Source: JAKFWI01 sp031398975 (GTDB taxonomy: Bacteria > Pseudomonadota > Alphaproteobacteria > Caulobacterales > Aquidulcibacteraceae). From it: a DNA stretch of 64,000 bases. The position numbers and the translations under genes are program-made. Below, one piece after another: positions 33,092-41,646 of this stretch. Location: contig JANNOI010000043.1 in NCBI GenBank assembly GCA_031398975.1, positions 1-64,000 of the forward strand. The letters are read 5' to 3'. The number at the start of each line of letters is the position of its first letter. Positions within the stretch are counted from its first letter, which is position 1. The notes beneath the pieces were generated by a model. The model worked only from the letters and a program-made list of their open reading frames with translations. It made no database searches and had not been told where the DNA came from.

Positions 33092-33700
33092 ATGCAGCCC
33101 CTACGCGCCTTGCTTGCGGTCTCACTCGGGCTGGCGCTGATCGCCGCGCCTGCGGTCTGGGACGGGGCCCGGGCGGCCTCGGACGCCGCCGCGCGCACGG
33201 CTTATCCTTCCCCTGCCCAGGCCTTCGCCGGCGCGATCACGGCGCTCTGCCTGCCGGCGGTGGCCAATGGCGCCGAGCCCGCGCCTGCGCGGCTCGAGCG
33301 GGCCGGCTTCCACCTGGACGAAGGCCGCATGGGCTCGACCTTCTACGCTCCCACTCCGGAGGACCGCACCCCCGCCACCCCCTACACCGCCGAGGTCGGC
33401 GGCGTGCGGGTCTGGGGCTGGGTGAATGCGCGGGCCTGTTCGGTGCGGGTGGAGAACGAGGAGGGCGGCTTCACCCGCGCGGTGGAGGCGCTGCGCCGCC
33501 ATTCCCCGCCCTGGAGCCGCGCGCTGCTGGGGGTGGATCCCAAGGCGCTCGCTGCGCGCGACGTGGAGATCGAGACCGCGGTGGGCGGCAAGCGCATGGT
33601 CGTCGCGCTCGCACAATATGCGGGCCCTGCCTGGCCTTCGGGGCAATGGACGGTGTTCACCGTCGCCCATGTCGCGGAAAAAAGCTGGGACGATCAATGA
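33092..33700 (+). CDS. Hypothetical exported protein
   Basis: A 202-aa protein with a clear signal peptide, MQPLRALLAVSLGLALIAAP ending near ARAAS. The mature part is about 175 residues of mixed beta content (VGGVRVWGWVNARACSVRVE; RDVEIETAVGGKRMVVALAQ) with a Cys in ITALCLPAV and another in ARACSV that could pair. The ATG has GGAGAG 7 bp upstream. I do not recognise the family. It lies between pbpC and atpC on the same strand, and nothing in the sequence links it to either. Confidence 0.65.
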   Translation: MQPLRALLAVSLGLALIAAPAVWDGARAASDAAARTAYPSPAQAFAGAITALCLPAVANGAEPAPARLERAGFHLDEGRMGSTFYAPTPEDRTPATPYTAEVGGVRVWGWVNARACSVRVENEEGGFTRAVEALRRHSPPWSRALLGVDPKALAARDVEIETAVGGKRMVVALAQYAGPAWPSGQWTVFTVAHVAEKSWDDQ

Positions 33701-33769
33701 GCGCCCGCTTGACCCGCGCCCTGCGAACGCCGATGGGCTTCCTCAAGATTTGAGGCAGGGACGCGGTGC

Positions 33770-34165
33770 ATGGCCGGAAAGCTCGTTTTCTCTCTCGTGG
33801 CGCCGGAGCGCGAAGTGTTCCACGGCGCGGTGGACCAGGTAGTCGCGCCCGGCACGGAGGGGGAGTTCGGCGTATTGTTCGCGCATGCGCCGATGATGGC
33901 GACCTTGAAGCCCGGCGCGCTGCGCATCCTGAATGACGGGGCGGAGCGGCGGATCTTCGTGAATGGCGGCTTCGCCGACGTGACGCCCCAGGGGCTCACT
34001 GTGCTTGCCGAAGACGCGCTCGATCTCTCCGAGATCAACGCCGCCGCCCTCGAGGCCGAACTCAAGGACGCGCGCGAAGATGTGGCCGGCGCCAGCGCCG
34101 CCGCCCGCGCCCAGGCCGAACGCAAGCTTACCCGCCTCGAAGCCATCCGGCGCGCGCTGGGCTGA
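33770..34165 (+). CDS. atpC: ATP synthase F1 epsilon subunit
   Basis: A 131-aa epsilon subunit linking the rotor to F1 and modulating ATP hydrolysis. The N-terminal beta-sandwich (KLVFSLVAPEREVFHGAVDQ, APGTEGEFGVLFAHAPMMAT, FVNGGFADV) is followed by a C-terminal alpha-helical hairpin (about 88-131). Normally atpC ends an atpHAGDC operon directly after atpD. Here the gene upstream is an unrelated exported protein and the gene downstream is convergent, so atpC is detached from the rest of its operon in this genome. Confidence 0.93.
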   Translation: MAGKLVFSLVAPEREVFHGAVDQVVAPGTEGEFGVLFAHAPMMATLKPGALRILNDGAERRIFVNGGFADVTPQGLTVLAEDALDLSEINAAALEAELKDAREDVAGASAAARAQAERKLTRLEAIRRALG

Positions 34166-34191
34166 TCGGGCGGGCGGTAGCAGACCCCCCC

Positions 34192-35493
34192 TTAAGCCCC
34201 CACCTCTTCGCCGGCGCTTTCCTTCTGCACGCGCAGCGCCGTAACCTGGTTGCGGGCGCGGCGCAGGATGTGGAAGCGGTAGCCGTAGAAGGAAAACACT
34301 TGGCCGGGCTCGGGGATGGCTTGCGCCTCGTGGATCACCAGGCCCGCGATCGTCACCGCGCTTTCGTCCGGCAGCTCCCAATCCATCACCCGATTCAGGT
34401 CCCGGATCGGCACCCAGCCGTCCACGTTCACCGAGCCGTCCGGCTGCGGGCGCACGCCGGTGACAGCGATGTCGTGCTCGTCGCGGATATCGCCCACGAT
34501 CTCTTCGAGGATGTCTTCGAGCGTCACGAGCCCGCGCAGCGCGCCATATTCGTCGACCACGAAGGCGAAATGCTCGCGCCGGCGCAGGAAATCGGCCAGC
34601 TGGTCCTCGGCGCTGGTGGTCTCGGGCACGAACCAGGGCGGGCGCATCGCCTTGGCGATATCGATGCCGTCGATGCCGTCATCGGCGATGGCGCGCAGCA
34701 GGTCGCGGGCGTGCAGCACGCCGATAACGTTTTCCGGCTCGTTGCGGTAAAGCGGCAGGCGGGTGTGGGTGCTGGCCTTCGCCTGGGCCACGATCTCGCG
34801 CACGGGCACGTCGGCGTCGATCATCTTCATGTTTTTGCGGTGGACCATGACGTCGCCCAGCGTCAGCTCGCCGAGGTCCAGCGCCCCGCGCAGGCGGTCC
34901 CGCGCCGTGCGCTCCACCGCGCCTTCCTCCGCATGCAGCTCCACCGCGCCGCGGATCTCTTCGGCGGCGGCGTAAGGGTCGGGCGCGGACACCGAGGTGA
35001 TGCCGAATAGCCGGAAGGTGCGCGACACGATGAATTGCACCGTGATCACCATCGGCGACAGCACCCACACGAAAAAACGCGCAGCCGGCGCCACGGCCAG
35101 GGCGGTCTTGTCCGGATAAGCGATGGCGTAAGTCTTGGGCAGCACCTCCGCAAAGATCAGCACGATCACGGTGGTGACGCCCGTGGCCACCGCAACGCCG
35201 AAATCCCCCAACGCCGTCGTCAGCAGCGCGGTGGTGATCGCGGCGGCCAGCGTGTTCAGCAGATTGTTGCCCAGGAGCAGCGCCCCGATGGTGCGCTCGC
35301 GCGTTTCCAGCAGGGTGTTCACCCGCTTGGCGCCGCTGTCGCCGTCGCGCTCGAGCTGGTGCATGCGCGCGCGGGACGCCGCGGTCAGCCCCGTCTCGGC
35401 GGCGGAAAAAAAGCCGGACACCACCGCGAGCACCATCGCGCTCAGGGCCGCCAGGCCGATGGCCCCCAGCGCCAGGCCGAAAGTCGCGCTCAT
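34192..35493 (-). CDS. CNNM/CorC-HlyC family protein (DUF21, CBS pair, transporter-associated domain)
   Basis: A 433-aa membrane protein: a DUF21/CNNM domain with about four hydrophobic segments (residues 5-190, including TIGALLLGNNLLNTLAAAIT and VLIFAEVLPKTYAIAYPDKT), two CBS motifs (about 210-330, GELTLGDVMVHRKNMKMIDA and HFAFVVDEYGALRGLVTLED), and a C-terminal CorC_HlyC FAD-like domain (about 345-430). These proteins are implicated in Mg2+/Co2+ efflux or homeostasis; hemolysin annotations are historical. The start overlaps the aroB stop by 4 bp (ATGA), so it is the last gene of the aroK-aroB transcript. Confidence 0.93.
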   Translation of the reverse strand: MSATFGLALGAIGLAALSAMVLAVVSGFFSAAETGLTAASRARMHQLERDGDSGAKRVNTLLETRERTIGALLLGNNLLNTLAAAITTALLTTALGDFGVAVATGVTTVIVLIFAEVLPKTYAIAYPDKTALAVAPAARFFVWVLSPMVITVQFIVSRTFRLFGITSVSAPDPYAAAEEIRGAVELHAEEGAVERTARDRLRGALDLGELTLGDVMVHRKNMKMIDADVPVREIVAQAKASTHTRLPLYRNEPENVIGVLHARDLLRAIADDGIDGIDIAKAMRPPWFVPETTSAEDQLADFLRRREHFAFVVDEYGALRGLVTLEDILEEIVGDIRDEHDIAVTGVRPQPDGSVNVDGWVPIRDLNRVMDWELPDESAVTIAGLVIHEAQAIPEPGQVFSFYGYRFHILRRARNQVTALRVQKESAGEEVGA

Positions 35494-36596
35494 CGCGCCA
35501 GCGCCTCCGTCAGCAGCGCGCGCACCGGGGCCGGATCGGCGCCCTTCTGCACGAAAGCGCGACCGATGCCGCGGGCAAGGATCAGGGTAAGGCGGCCGGC
35601 CTCGGCCTTTTTGTCCTGCGCCATGAGAGCGAGGAGCTGATCGGGGTCGAACGGCAGGTTCGGAGGGGTCACGGGCAGGCCCAGCGCGCCAAGCAGAGCC
35701 TCCACCCGCGCGGCGTCTTCCGGCGGGCAAAGCCCCAGGCGCGCGGAAAGCTGGAACGCCAGGGCGCAGCCCAGCGCGACAGCCTCCCCATGCAGCAGAT
35801 GCGGGCCGAACCCGGTGGCGGCCTCGAACGCGTGCCCGAACGTGTGGCCCAGATTGAGCAGCGCGCGCGCGCCGGCCTCGCGTTCATCGGCGGCGACGAT
35901 GCGGGCCTTGTTCTGCACGGACCGGCCCACCGCATGGAGCAGCGCGCCCTTGTCCCCCGTCCGCAGCGCGCCCGCATGGGATTCGCACCAGGCGAAAAAG
36001 TCGGCGTCGTCGACCATGCCGTATTTGACGATCTCCGCCGCGCCGGCCAGCCGTTCGCGCAAGGGGAGGGTGTCCAGCAGGTCGAGATCGGCCAGCACCA
36101 GGCGGGGCTGGTGGAACAGGCCGATCAGGTTTTTGCCCTGCGGGGTGTCGATCGCGGTCTTGCCGCCGACGGAGGAATCCACCTGCGCCAGCAGCGTCGT
36201 GGGGATCTGCACGAAGTCGAGGCCCCGCTTTACGATACCGGCCGCAAAGCCCGCCAGATCGCCGATCACCCCGCCCCCGAACGCGATCACGAGGTCCCGC
36301 CGCTCGAGCCCCAGCGCGATCAGGCGGGTGCACAGCGTCTCCAGCCCGGAAAAGCTTTTGGTCTGCTCGCCCGGGGGCAGGATAATCGCGTCCCATCGCA
36401 GGCCTTCGGCCTCCAGCGCATCCGCCAGGGCGCCGAGATGCAGGGCGGCCACGGTCTCGTCGCTCACCACCGCCACCCGGCGCGAGGGGGCGAACGGCGC
36501 GATCCGCACCCCCGCCTGCCGGAGCAGGCCGGCGCCGATCACGATGTCATAGGCGCGCTCGCCCAGGGCGGCGCGCACGATCTGGGTTCCGGTCAT
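35490..36596 (-). CDS. aroB: 3-dehydroquinate synthase
   Basis: Second enzyme of the shikimate pathway, converting DAHP to 3-dehydroquinate with NAD+ and a divalent metal; 368 aa, the standard length. Visible: the NAD-site GGGVIGDLAGFAAGIVKRGL, PTTLLAQVDSSVGGKTAID, LAGAAEIVKYGMVDD with the metal-ligand Glu, and LNLGHTFGHAFEAA with the metal-ligand His (a second His in LLHGEAVALG). The ATG overlaps the aroK stop by 4 bp. With aroK upstream and the CNNM/CorC gene downstream it forms a conserved alphaproteobacterial operon. Confidence 0.97.
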   Translation of the reverse strand: MTGTQIVRAALGERAYDIVIGAGLLRQAGVRIAPFAPSRRVAVVSDETVAALHLGALADALEAEGLRWDAIILPPGEQTKSFSGLETLCTRLIALGLERRDLVIAFGGGVIGDLAGFAAGIVKRGLDFVQIPTTLLAQVDSSVGGKTAIDTPQGKNLIGLFHQPRLVLADLDLLDTLPLRERLAGAAEIVKYGMVDDADFFAWCESHAGALRTGDKGALLHAVGRSVQNKARIVAADEREAGARALLNLGHTFGHAFEAATGFGPHLLHGEAVALGCALAFQLSARLGLCPPEDAARVEALLGALGLPVTPPNLPFDPDQLLALMAQDKKAEAGRLTLILARGIGRAFVQKGADPAPVRALLTEALAR

Positions 36597-37198
36597 GGGC
36601 GGGCGAAGGCGGGGGCGAGCGCGGCGAGGATCGCGGCCACGGCGGCGTGATGGGGCCCGGCATTGGAGTTTATCGTGTAATCGGCCTCGGCGTAGAAGGG
36701 CTCGCGCGCCGCGAGCAGGGCGGCCATCGTCGCGCGGGGGTTTTCCGTCTGGAGCAGCGGGCGTCCGCCCCGGCGCGCAATGCGGCGCATCAGCACGTCA
36801 ATCTCCGCCCGCAGCCATACCGAAACCGCCGTGCGCTTGATCGCCGCGCGCGTATCCGGGTCCATGAACGCCCCTCCGCCTGTGGCTAACACATGGGGAG
36901 GCTCTTCCAAAAGCCGAGCGATCACGGCCCGTTCGCCGCGCCGGAACTCCGCCTCCCCATGGATTTCGAAGATTTCCTGCACGCTGCGCCCCGCCGCCCG
37001 CTCAATCTCGGCGTCGGCGTCGCGGAACGGAACGTCGAGCGCCTGGGCGAGGCGCCGCCCGATCGCGGTTTTGCCCGCCCCCATCAGCCCCACCAGCACG
37101 ATCGGGCGGTCGATCTGCATGCGCGCAGCGTTAAGCGCAAGGTCGGCGTCCGGCGCGGGGAAGCCCGCTTCCTCCGGATTCGGCGGCGGCGGCGTCAC
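36593..37198 (-). CDS. aroK: Shikimate kinase
   Basis: ATP-dependent kinase forming shikimate 3-phosphate, 201 aa from the chosen start. P-loop VLVGLMGAGKTAIGRRLA, shikimate-binding RDADAEIERAAGRSVQEIF, GGGAFMD and the lid region with RGGRPLL are all present. An ATG at 37270 is in frame, but the GTG at 37198 has AAGGAG 8 bp upstream, and the extra 24 residues would be a low-complexity extension; GTG is therefore preferred. It leads the aroK-aroB operon, with divergent genes on the other side. Confidence 0.94.
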   Translation of the reverse strand: MTPPPPNPEEAGFPAPDADLALNAARMQIDRPIVLVGLMGAGKTAIGRRLAQALDVPFRDADAEIERAAGRSVQEIFEIHGEAEFRRGERAVIARLLEEPPHVLATGGGAFMDPDTRAAIKRTAVSVWLRAEIDVLMRRIARRGGRPLLQTENPRATMAALLAAREPFYAEADYTINSNAGPHHAAVAAILAALAPAFARP

Positions 37199-37326
37199 CG
37201 GACTTTCTCCTTGCGCTGACGTCCTGCGGATGCTGCGGACGACTGGAAACTCGACACATTTTGCGGTCATTCTGCGCCCATCGCAACAAAGGCCCGAATC
37301 GGGGGCTAAAATCAGACGAGGCGTGA

Positions 37327-37539
37327 GTGTTCAGACGGCGCAGACGCTCCACCGTCCGGGTGGCCGGGCGGGGTTATGGCCGCAGCCGCCGGGGCGGCCC
37401 GCGGGGGGCCTTGATCCTGGCCGGCGCGGCCGCGATCGTCCTGTTCGGGGGCGTCTTGTACCTGGCCAATGTCGCCGACGGGCTGGAACGCCCGCGTGAA
37501 ACCATCCGCATCGAGCTTCCCAATGTCCTGGACCAGTAG
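37327..37539 (+). CDS. Small basic single-pass membrane protein
   Basis: A 70-aa protein with an Arg-rich N-terminus (FRRRRRSTVRVAGRGYGRSR), one transmembrane helix (about residues 28-46, ALILAGAAAIVLFGGVLYLA) and a short acidic periplasmic tail ETIRIELPNVLDQ. The charge arrangement predicts the N-terminus inside. GTG start; GAGG is nearby. It overlaps the next gene by 17 bp, suggesting co-translation with the exported protein that follows. Family not recognised. Confidence 0.6.
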   Translation: MFRRRRRSTVRVAGRGYGRSRRGGPRGALILAGAAAIVLFGGVLYLANVADGLERPRETIRIELPNVLDQ

Positions 37540-39136
37540 AGCGTGCGCGGTGTTGCTGATGGCCGCGCCCGCCGCCGCGGCCGCTCAAGGCCCCGCCGCC
37601 ATCGAACAGACCGAGCTCAAGGCGCTGAGCATCTGGCAGGTGGGCGCGCCCGCCCCCGGCGAGGATACGCTGCCGCAGAGCCTTTGGGCCGCGAGCGAAG
37701 CCGCCCGCCTCGGCGCCCTGTTCGACCGGGTGCAGCGCCCGCTCAGCTCGCCCGCCGCCAACCGCCTCGCCCGCGCCGCCTTGCTGGCCCCCGCCGAGGC
37801 CCCGCTCGGGGATGGGCCCGCGCTTTCCGAGGCGGGGCGCAAGCGCTTCGCCGCCCTGGGCGCGTTGTCGGCGGCGGAAGCGCTGGCCTCGATGGTCTCG
37901 GCCGCGCCCGAGGCGCGCGCCAATCCCGATATCCTCACATTTGCGCTGCAGGCCGATCTCGCGCGCGGGCGCACGCCCGACGCCTGCCGCCGCGCGGAGG
38001 AGGTGGTCGACCCGCGGCCCTACGTGCTGCGCCTGCGCGCCTTCTGCTTCGCCCTCGCCAAGGAGGCGGACGCCGCCGATCTCGCCATGGAGGTGGCGCG
38101 CGTGGGCGGGGCGGGCGATCCGTGGCTTTCGGGCCTGCTGCCGGTGCTGGCGGGAGCCGCCAAGCCCGGGACCAGCGCGGCCAAGTTCGATTCCTCCCTG
38201 AACGCGGCCGTTTCCGTGCATGCGGGGCTCAAGCCTGGGCCAAAGCCGCTGGCGCGGTCCTCGGCCATGGCGGTCAGCGTGGTGGCGCACGCGCCCAACG
38301 CTGCCCCCGCGCTGCGGGCGGAGGCGGTCGAGATCGCGCTGCGCGGCGCGTTCATTCGCCCGGAGGCGGCGAAGGCGGGCCTGGAGCCGGCCTTTGGGCT
38401 GAAGCCCGTGAAGGGCCAGCCGCCGCCGCCGCGGTTGGCGGGGGCCTGGCTTCAGGTGCAGTCCGCGCAAGGCGCTCCCGCCCGCGCGCTGGCGATCGAA
38501 ACCGCGCTTACCGGGGCGTCTTCCTACGCCGATTTCGTCGCCACGGCGCGCCTGCTCGCCGCCGATATCGAGGCGCTCCCGCGGGAGGTTTCGACGGCGC
38601 CGGCGGCGTTCGTGCTGGCGCGGGCGTGCCTCGCTTTAGGCGAGGGCCGGCGCGCGGCCGATTGGCGCAATCTGATCAATAAGGGCCCAACCCCGCCGCC
38701 GGAAGCCCAGCGCGCGGCGCTGGACATGGCGCTGGTGGCGAGCGGGCAGGGCGGCGCCAACACCGCAAGCGTGGCGATGGAGCGGCGCATCGGCCTTGCC
38801 GCCGGGCCGGCGCAGGCGCGGGCCGCGCGCGACGTCGTGCTGCTGCGTGCGCTTGGCGCGCCGGAAAACCCGCGGGCCGCCACTTTCCTGGCCGCCGCGC
38901 CGGCGGCGCCGAAGACCCCGCTGGACCCGGGCCTCGCCACAGAGCTCGCGGAGGCGGCCCAAGCGGGCAAGGTGGGCGAGACGGCGCTGCTGGCCGCGCT
39001 CGTCGTGGCGCCGGGGGCCCACACGCTCGATCCCGCAGGGCTGGCGCGGGTGGTGGCGGCGCTGAAGGCGGTGAAGCTCGATGCGTTCGCCACCGCGATC
39101 GCCGTGGAGGCCATGATCGGCGACGGCGTCTCGTGA
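37523..39136 (+). CDS. Hypothetical exported alanine-rich protein
   Basis: A 537-aa protein with a signal peptide (SRACAVLLMAAPAAAAAQ) and a mature region made almost entirely of predicted short alpha-helices, rich in Ala, Leu and Pro, resembling tetratricopeptide-like solenoids (for example EALASMVSAAPEARANPDIL and AADLAMEVARVGGAGDPWLS). I cannot assign a named domain. The ATG at 37523 lies within the end of the upstream small gene and its stop overlaps the xerD GTG (GTGA), so the three form one transcript. A similar unknown exported protein between aro and xerD genes is a familiar arrangement in this class, as far as I recall. Confidence 0.65.
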   Translation: MSWTSRACAVLLMAAPAAAAAQGPAAIEQTELKALSIWQVGAPAPGEDTLPQSLWAASEAARLGALFDRVQRPLSSPAANRLARAALLAPAEAPLGDGPALSEAGRKRFAALGALSAAEALASMVSAAPEARANPDILTFALQADLARGRTPDACRRAEEVVDPRPYVLRLRAFCFALAKEADAADLAMEVARVGGAGDPWLSGLLPVLAGAAKPGTSAAKFDSSLNAAVSVHAGLKPGPKPLARSSAMAVSVVAHAPNAAPALRAEAVEIALRGAFIRPEAAKAGLEPAFGLKPVKGQPPPPRLAGAWLQVQSAQGAPARALAIETALTGASSYADFVATARLLAADIEALPREVSTAPAAFVLARACLALGEGRRAADWRNLINKGPTPPPEAQRAALDMALVASGQGGANTASVAMERRIGLAAGPAQARAARDVVLLRALGAPENPRAATFLAAAPAAPKTPLDPGLATELAEAAQAGKVGETALLAALVVAPGAHTLDPAGLARVVAALKAVKLDAFATAIAVEAMIGDGVS

Positions 39137-40047
39137 GCGCAGCGGCGCGGGTTGAGGCGTTCTTGGAGCTTTTGTCCGCCGAGCGCGGGGCGCGGGCGAA
39201 CACGCTCGAGGCCTATCGGCGCGACCTCGCGGACGCGGAAGCCTTCCTCGCCAAGCGGGGCGACACCCTGTGCGACGCGAACGAGGCCGCGCTCGCGGCG
39301 TACCTCGCCGCCCTGGGCGCAACGGGGCTTGCGCCGGCCACGCGCGCGCGGCGGTTATCGGCGCTGCGCCAATTCTACAAATTCCTGCTGCTCGAGCGCG
39401 ATCGCAGCGATGACCCGAGCGCCCGGCTCGACGGCCCCAGGCGTGCGCCGCCCCTCCCGAAGACGCTCGCGCCCGAAGAGATCGAAGCCCTGATCGCGGC
39501 CGCCCCCAATGTGCGGGACCGCGCGCTGATCGAAATCCTCTATGGCGGGGGGCTGCGGGTGTCGGAGGTCGTGGCGCTGCCGGCGCGCGCCGCCCCAAAG
39601 CCCGGCCAGACGCACATGATCATCTCCGGCAAGGGCGGCCGGGAGCGGATGGTGGTGCTGGGGGCGCCGGCGCTGGCGGCGCTGGCGGCATGGCTGCAGG
39701 TGCGCGAGGCGTTCCTGCCGCCCGCGCCGGGGCCCCGGGAAAAGGCGCGCGCCTGGCTCTTTCCATCGCGCCGCGCCAAGGACGGCAAGCTCACGCGCCG
39801 GCGGGTGGGGCAGATGCTGGAGGAATGCGCGCGCGCCGCCGGCCTCGATCCCGCCCGCGTCAGTCCTCATGTCCTGCGCCACGCCTTCGCCACCCATCTG
39901 GTGGATGGCGGAGCCGATCTGCGCGTGGTGCAATCGCTGCTGGGCCACGCCGATATCGCCACCACCCAGATCTACACCCATGTCGCGGACGCCCGCCTCC
40001 AGACCCTGGTGCAGACCAAACACCCGCTGGCGCGCCGCAAACGCTAA
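39133..40047 (+). CDS. xerD: Tyrosine recombinase XerD
   Basis: Site-specific recombinase resolving chromosome dimers at dif with XerC; 304 aa. The catalytic set is complete: Arg142 (GGGLRVSEV), Lys167 (ISGKGGRERMV), His246 and Arg249 (HVLRHAFATHLVDGG), His272 (LLGHADIATTQIYTH) and nucleophile Tyr281. The N-terminal SAM-like core-binding domain covers about 1-95 (ANTLEAYRRDL). The GTG start overlaps the preceding stop. No integrase-type att site or cargo is present; it is the housekeeping enzyme. Confidence 0.95.
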   Translation: MSAAARVEAFLELLSAERGARANTLEAYRRDLADAEAFLAKRGDTLCDANEAALAAYLAALGATGLAPATRARRLSALRQFYKFLLLERDRSDDPSARLDGPRRAPPLPKTLAPEEIEALIAAAPNVRDRALIEILYGGGLRVSEVVALPARAAPKPGQTHMIISGKGGRERMVVLGAPALAALAAWLQVREAFLPPAPGPREKARAWLFPSRRAKDGKLTRRRVGQMLEECARAAGLDPARVSPHVLRHAFATHLVDGGADLRVVQSLLGHADIATTQIYTHVADARLQTLVQTKHPLARRKR

Positions 40048-40065
40048 CCCGCCGCCTTCGCGCAA

Positions 40066-40479
40066 TCAGGCCTGGTAATCCACGGTGCGGCGCGACGCGA
40101 CTACCATCACCACGCTGCCGGCCAGGAAATCGAGCAGCGACATCACCACCACAAAAAAGAATTCCGTGGTGCCGAAGCCGGGGGTGAGCAGGAAGAGGAT
40201 CAGGCACGTCACGAACACGAGCACCGAGAGCGCATTGTCCGCCAGCGCGCCCCGGGTGGGGCGGGTGGATTTCAAGATTTCGACGAAAAGACAGAGCACC
40301 GTCAGCAGCGTGAAGGCCTGGCCCCAGCTCACCACCCATTCCGCGCCGCTCGCGAGCGGCGCGGTCGCCGCCGTGGCGGCCAGCGCCTCGCGCACGCCCT
40401 CCCCGCCCATCGGCACAAACAGCACCGCGTACAACACCGCCGGAAGGATCAGCAGGGGAAAGAGGCTGAACGCGCGCAT
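40066..40479 (-). CDS. Small inner-membrane protein, function unknown
   Basis: A 137-aa protein with four predicted transmembrane helices: LFPLLILPAVLYAVLFVPMG, WGQAFTLLTVLCLFVEILK, LSVLVFVTCLILFLLTPGF and FFFVVVMSLLDFLAGSVVMV. The last part is followed by VASRRTVDYQA. The ATG at 40479 is preceded by GAGGAG at 7 bp, so the in-frame codon 27 bp upstream is not used. Similar proteins are conserved in alphaproteobacteria next to xerD or bolA, but I know of no assigned role. Confidence 0.75.
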   Translation of the reverse strand: MRAFSLFPLLILPAVLYAVLFVPMGGEGVREALAATAATAPLASGAEWVVSWGQAFTLLTVLCLFVEILKSTRPTRGALADNALSVLVFVTCLILFLLTPGFGTTEFFFVVVMSLLDFLAGSVVMVVASRRTVDYQA

Positions 40480-40575
40480 CGCTTTGCTCCTCAAGCCGCC
40501 CGCCAAAGCACGGACGGGAGGGAATGCCTGGGCCTTGGCTGTGGTTCCTGTCCGCAGGCTGGGCGCTACAGTGCG

Positions 40576-40869
40576 CTATTCGCCCGGCGCGGCGAGCTCG
40601 AGCGCGAGCGCGTGCAAGCCGCCTGCGAATTCCGGGGCGAGCGCCGCCATCACGGCGCGCTGGCGTGCAAGCCGGCTCAGGCCCGCGAAGGCGTGGCTCC
40701 GAAGCCGCACGCGGAAATGGCTTTCCCCGCCCGCGGACGCTCCCGCATGGCCCGCATGGGCTGCGCTTTCGTCCAGCACCTCGAGCGCCAGCGGCGTGAA
40801 CACGGCGTTAAGCGTGTCCTCGATACGCTGCCTGCGGGGGGGCGGGATCGCGGAAAACCGGTCTGTCAA
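40576..40869 (-). CDS. BolA family protein
   Basis: A 97-aa BolA/IbaG-type protein that usually partners a monothiol glutaredoxin in Fe-S cluster trafficking or regulation. The central AGGESHFRVRLRSHAFAGLS matches the SHF.V...S..F.G.S core with conserved His, followed by LARQRAVMAAL and GGLHALALEL with the C-terminal His. It is divergent from the J-domain gene across only 38 bp, an arrangement widely conserved in alphaproteobacteria and in line with cobS following nearby. Confidence 0.93.
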   Translation of the reverse strand: MTDRFSAIPPPRRQRIEDTLNAVFTPLALEVLDESAAHAGHAGASAGGESHFRVRLRSHAFAGLSRLARQRAVMAALAPEFAGGLHALALELAAPGE

Positions 40870-40907
40870 TTCCTTGTCCCCGGAAAGTTCAACGCCATAC
40901 TGCCCTC

Positions 40908-41528
40908 ATGGTCGCCGGCTTCTCTTACCGCCCCAAATACGTAGACATCCGCGTCAATCGTCCCGGCGCGGGGGAGGCGGAGCGCGCGCCCAGCGAACGC
41001 GCCTGCGATCACATAGGCTGTCGCCGGGCCGGCGCCCACAAGGCCCCGAAATCGCGCGCGGGCGGGGACGAAGTCTGGTGGTTCTGCCTCCAACATGCAG
41101 GCGAGTACAATCGGCGCTGGGACTATTTCAAGGACATGACGGAGGCCGAGCAGGCGGCCTACCGCGCGGGCGAGGAGATCGGCCACCGGCCGACCTGGTC
41201 CTTCCGCCCCGGGCGCGGGGACCGGATCTCCGCCACCCGCTTCTGGCAGGCCGCCAAGCCCGGGGACGCCTTCAACGTCTTCACCAGCGCGGGCGAAGCC
41301 GCACGGCCCCCGCGCGCCGCCAAGCCGCGGATCGGGCGGGTGCAGGCGATGGCGCTGGAAGTGCTGGCGCTCGAGGAAACCGCCGATCCCGTCGCCGTGC
41401 GCACCCGCTACGCCGAGCTCGTCAAGCGCTTCCATCCCGACAGTAATGGCGGGGACCGCACCGCCGAAGCCCAGCTCAACAAGGTCGTGCGCGCCTACAA
41501 AACGCTGAAAGCCGCCCGCATGGCCTGA
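40908..41528 (+). CDS. J-domain (DnaJ-like) protein
   Basis: A 206-aa protein with a C-terminal J domain (about residues 140-205): VLALEETADPVAVRTRYAEL, then VKRFHPDSNGGDRTAEAQLN containing the His-Pro-Asp tripeptide that stimulates DnaK ATPase. The N-terminal part contains two Cys-containing elements (ACDHIGCRRAGAHKAPKS and WWFCLQHAGEYNRRWDYFKD) that could bind a metal. It lacks the Gly/Phe and zinc-finger domains of true DnaJ. Divergent from bolA. Confidence 0.9.
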   Translation: MVAGFSYRPKYVDIRVNRPGAGEAERAPSERACDHIGCRRAGAHKAPKSRAGGDEVWWFCLQHAGEYNRRWDYFKDMTEAEQAAYRAGEEIGHRPTWSFRPGRGDRISATRFWQAAKPGDAFNVFTSAGEAARPPRAAKPRIGRVQAMALEVLALEETADPVAVRTRYAELVKRFHPDSNGGDRTAEAQLNKVVRAYKTLKAARMA

Positions 41529-41559
41529 GGCGAGCCCCCCCTGAGCCGCTCCCCAAAGG

Positions 41560-41584
41560 GGAACCGGCCCTGCGCTCGGATGTT
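41560..41584 (+). promoter_or_regulatory. Probable EcfG promoter of the DUF1328-like gene
   Basis: GGAAC (41560-41564) followed by C, 16-bp spacer, TGTT (41581-41584), lying 62 bp upstream of the ATG at 41647. Same form as the DUF883 site. It lies 32 bp past the J-domain gene stop, so the small gene probably has its own stress-inducible transcript. Confidence 0.6.
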
Positions 41585-41646
41585 GGCCTTGAAGGAAGGA
41601 AAGCAGGCGCGGCGCGCGGGCTTCGGCGCAGGACTGGAGGCGGCGG

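Noticed and set aside
33698..33753. Short frame MSARLTRALRTPMGFLKI upstream of atpC
   Set aside because: Only 18 codons, overlaps the previous stop, no ribosome-binding site of note and no recognisable family; probably chance.
40066..40479. Phage or secretion-system gene near xerD
   Set aside because: The protein is a four-helix inner-membrane protein in a housekeeping neighbourhood, with no other mobile-element gene around.
40530..40560. Minus-strand GGAAC upstream of the membrane protein gene at 40066-40479
   Set aside because: The -10 at the right spacing reads CATT, losing the GTT core.
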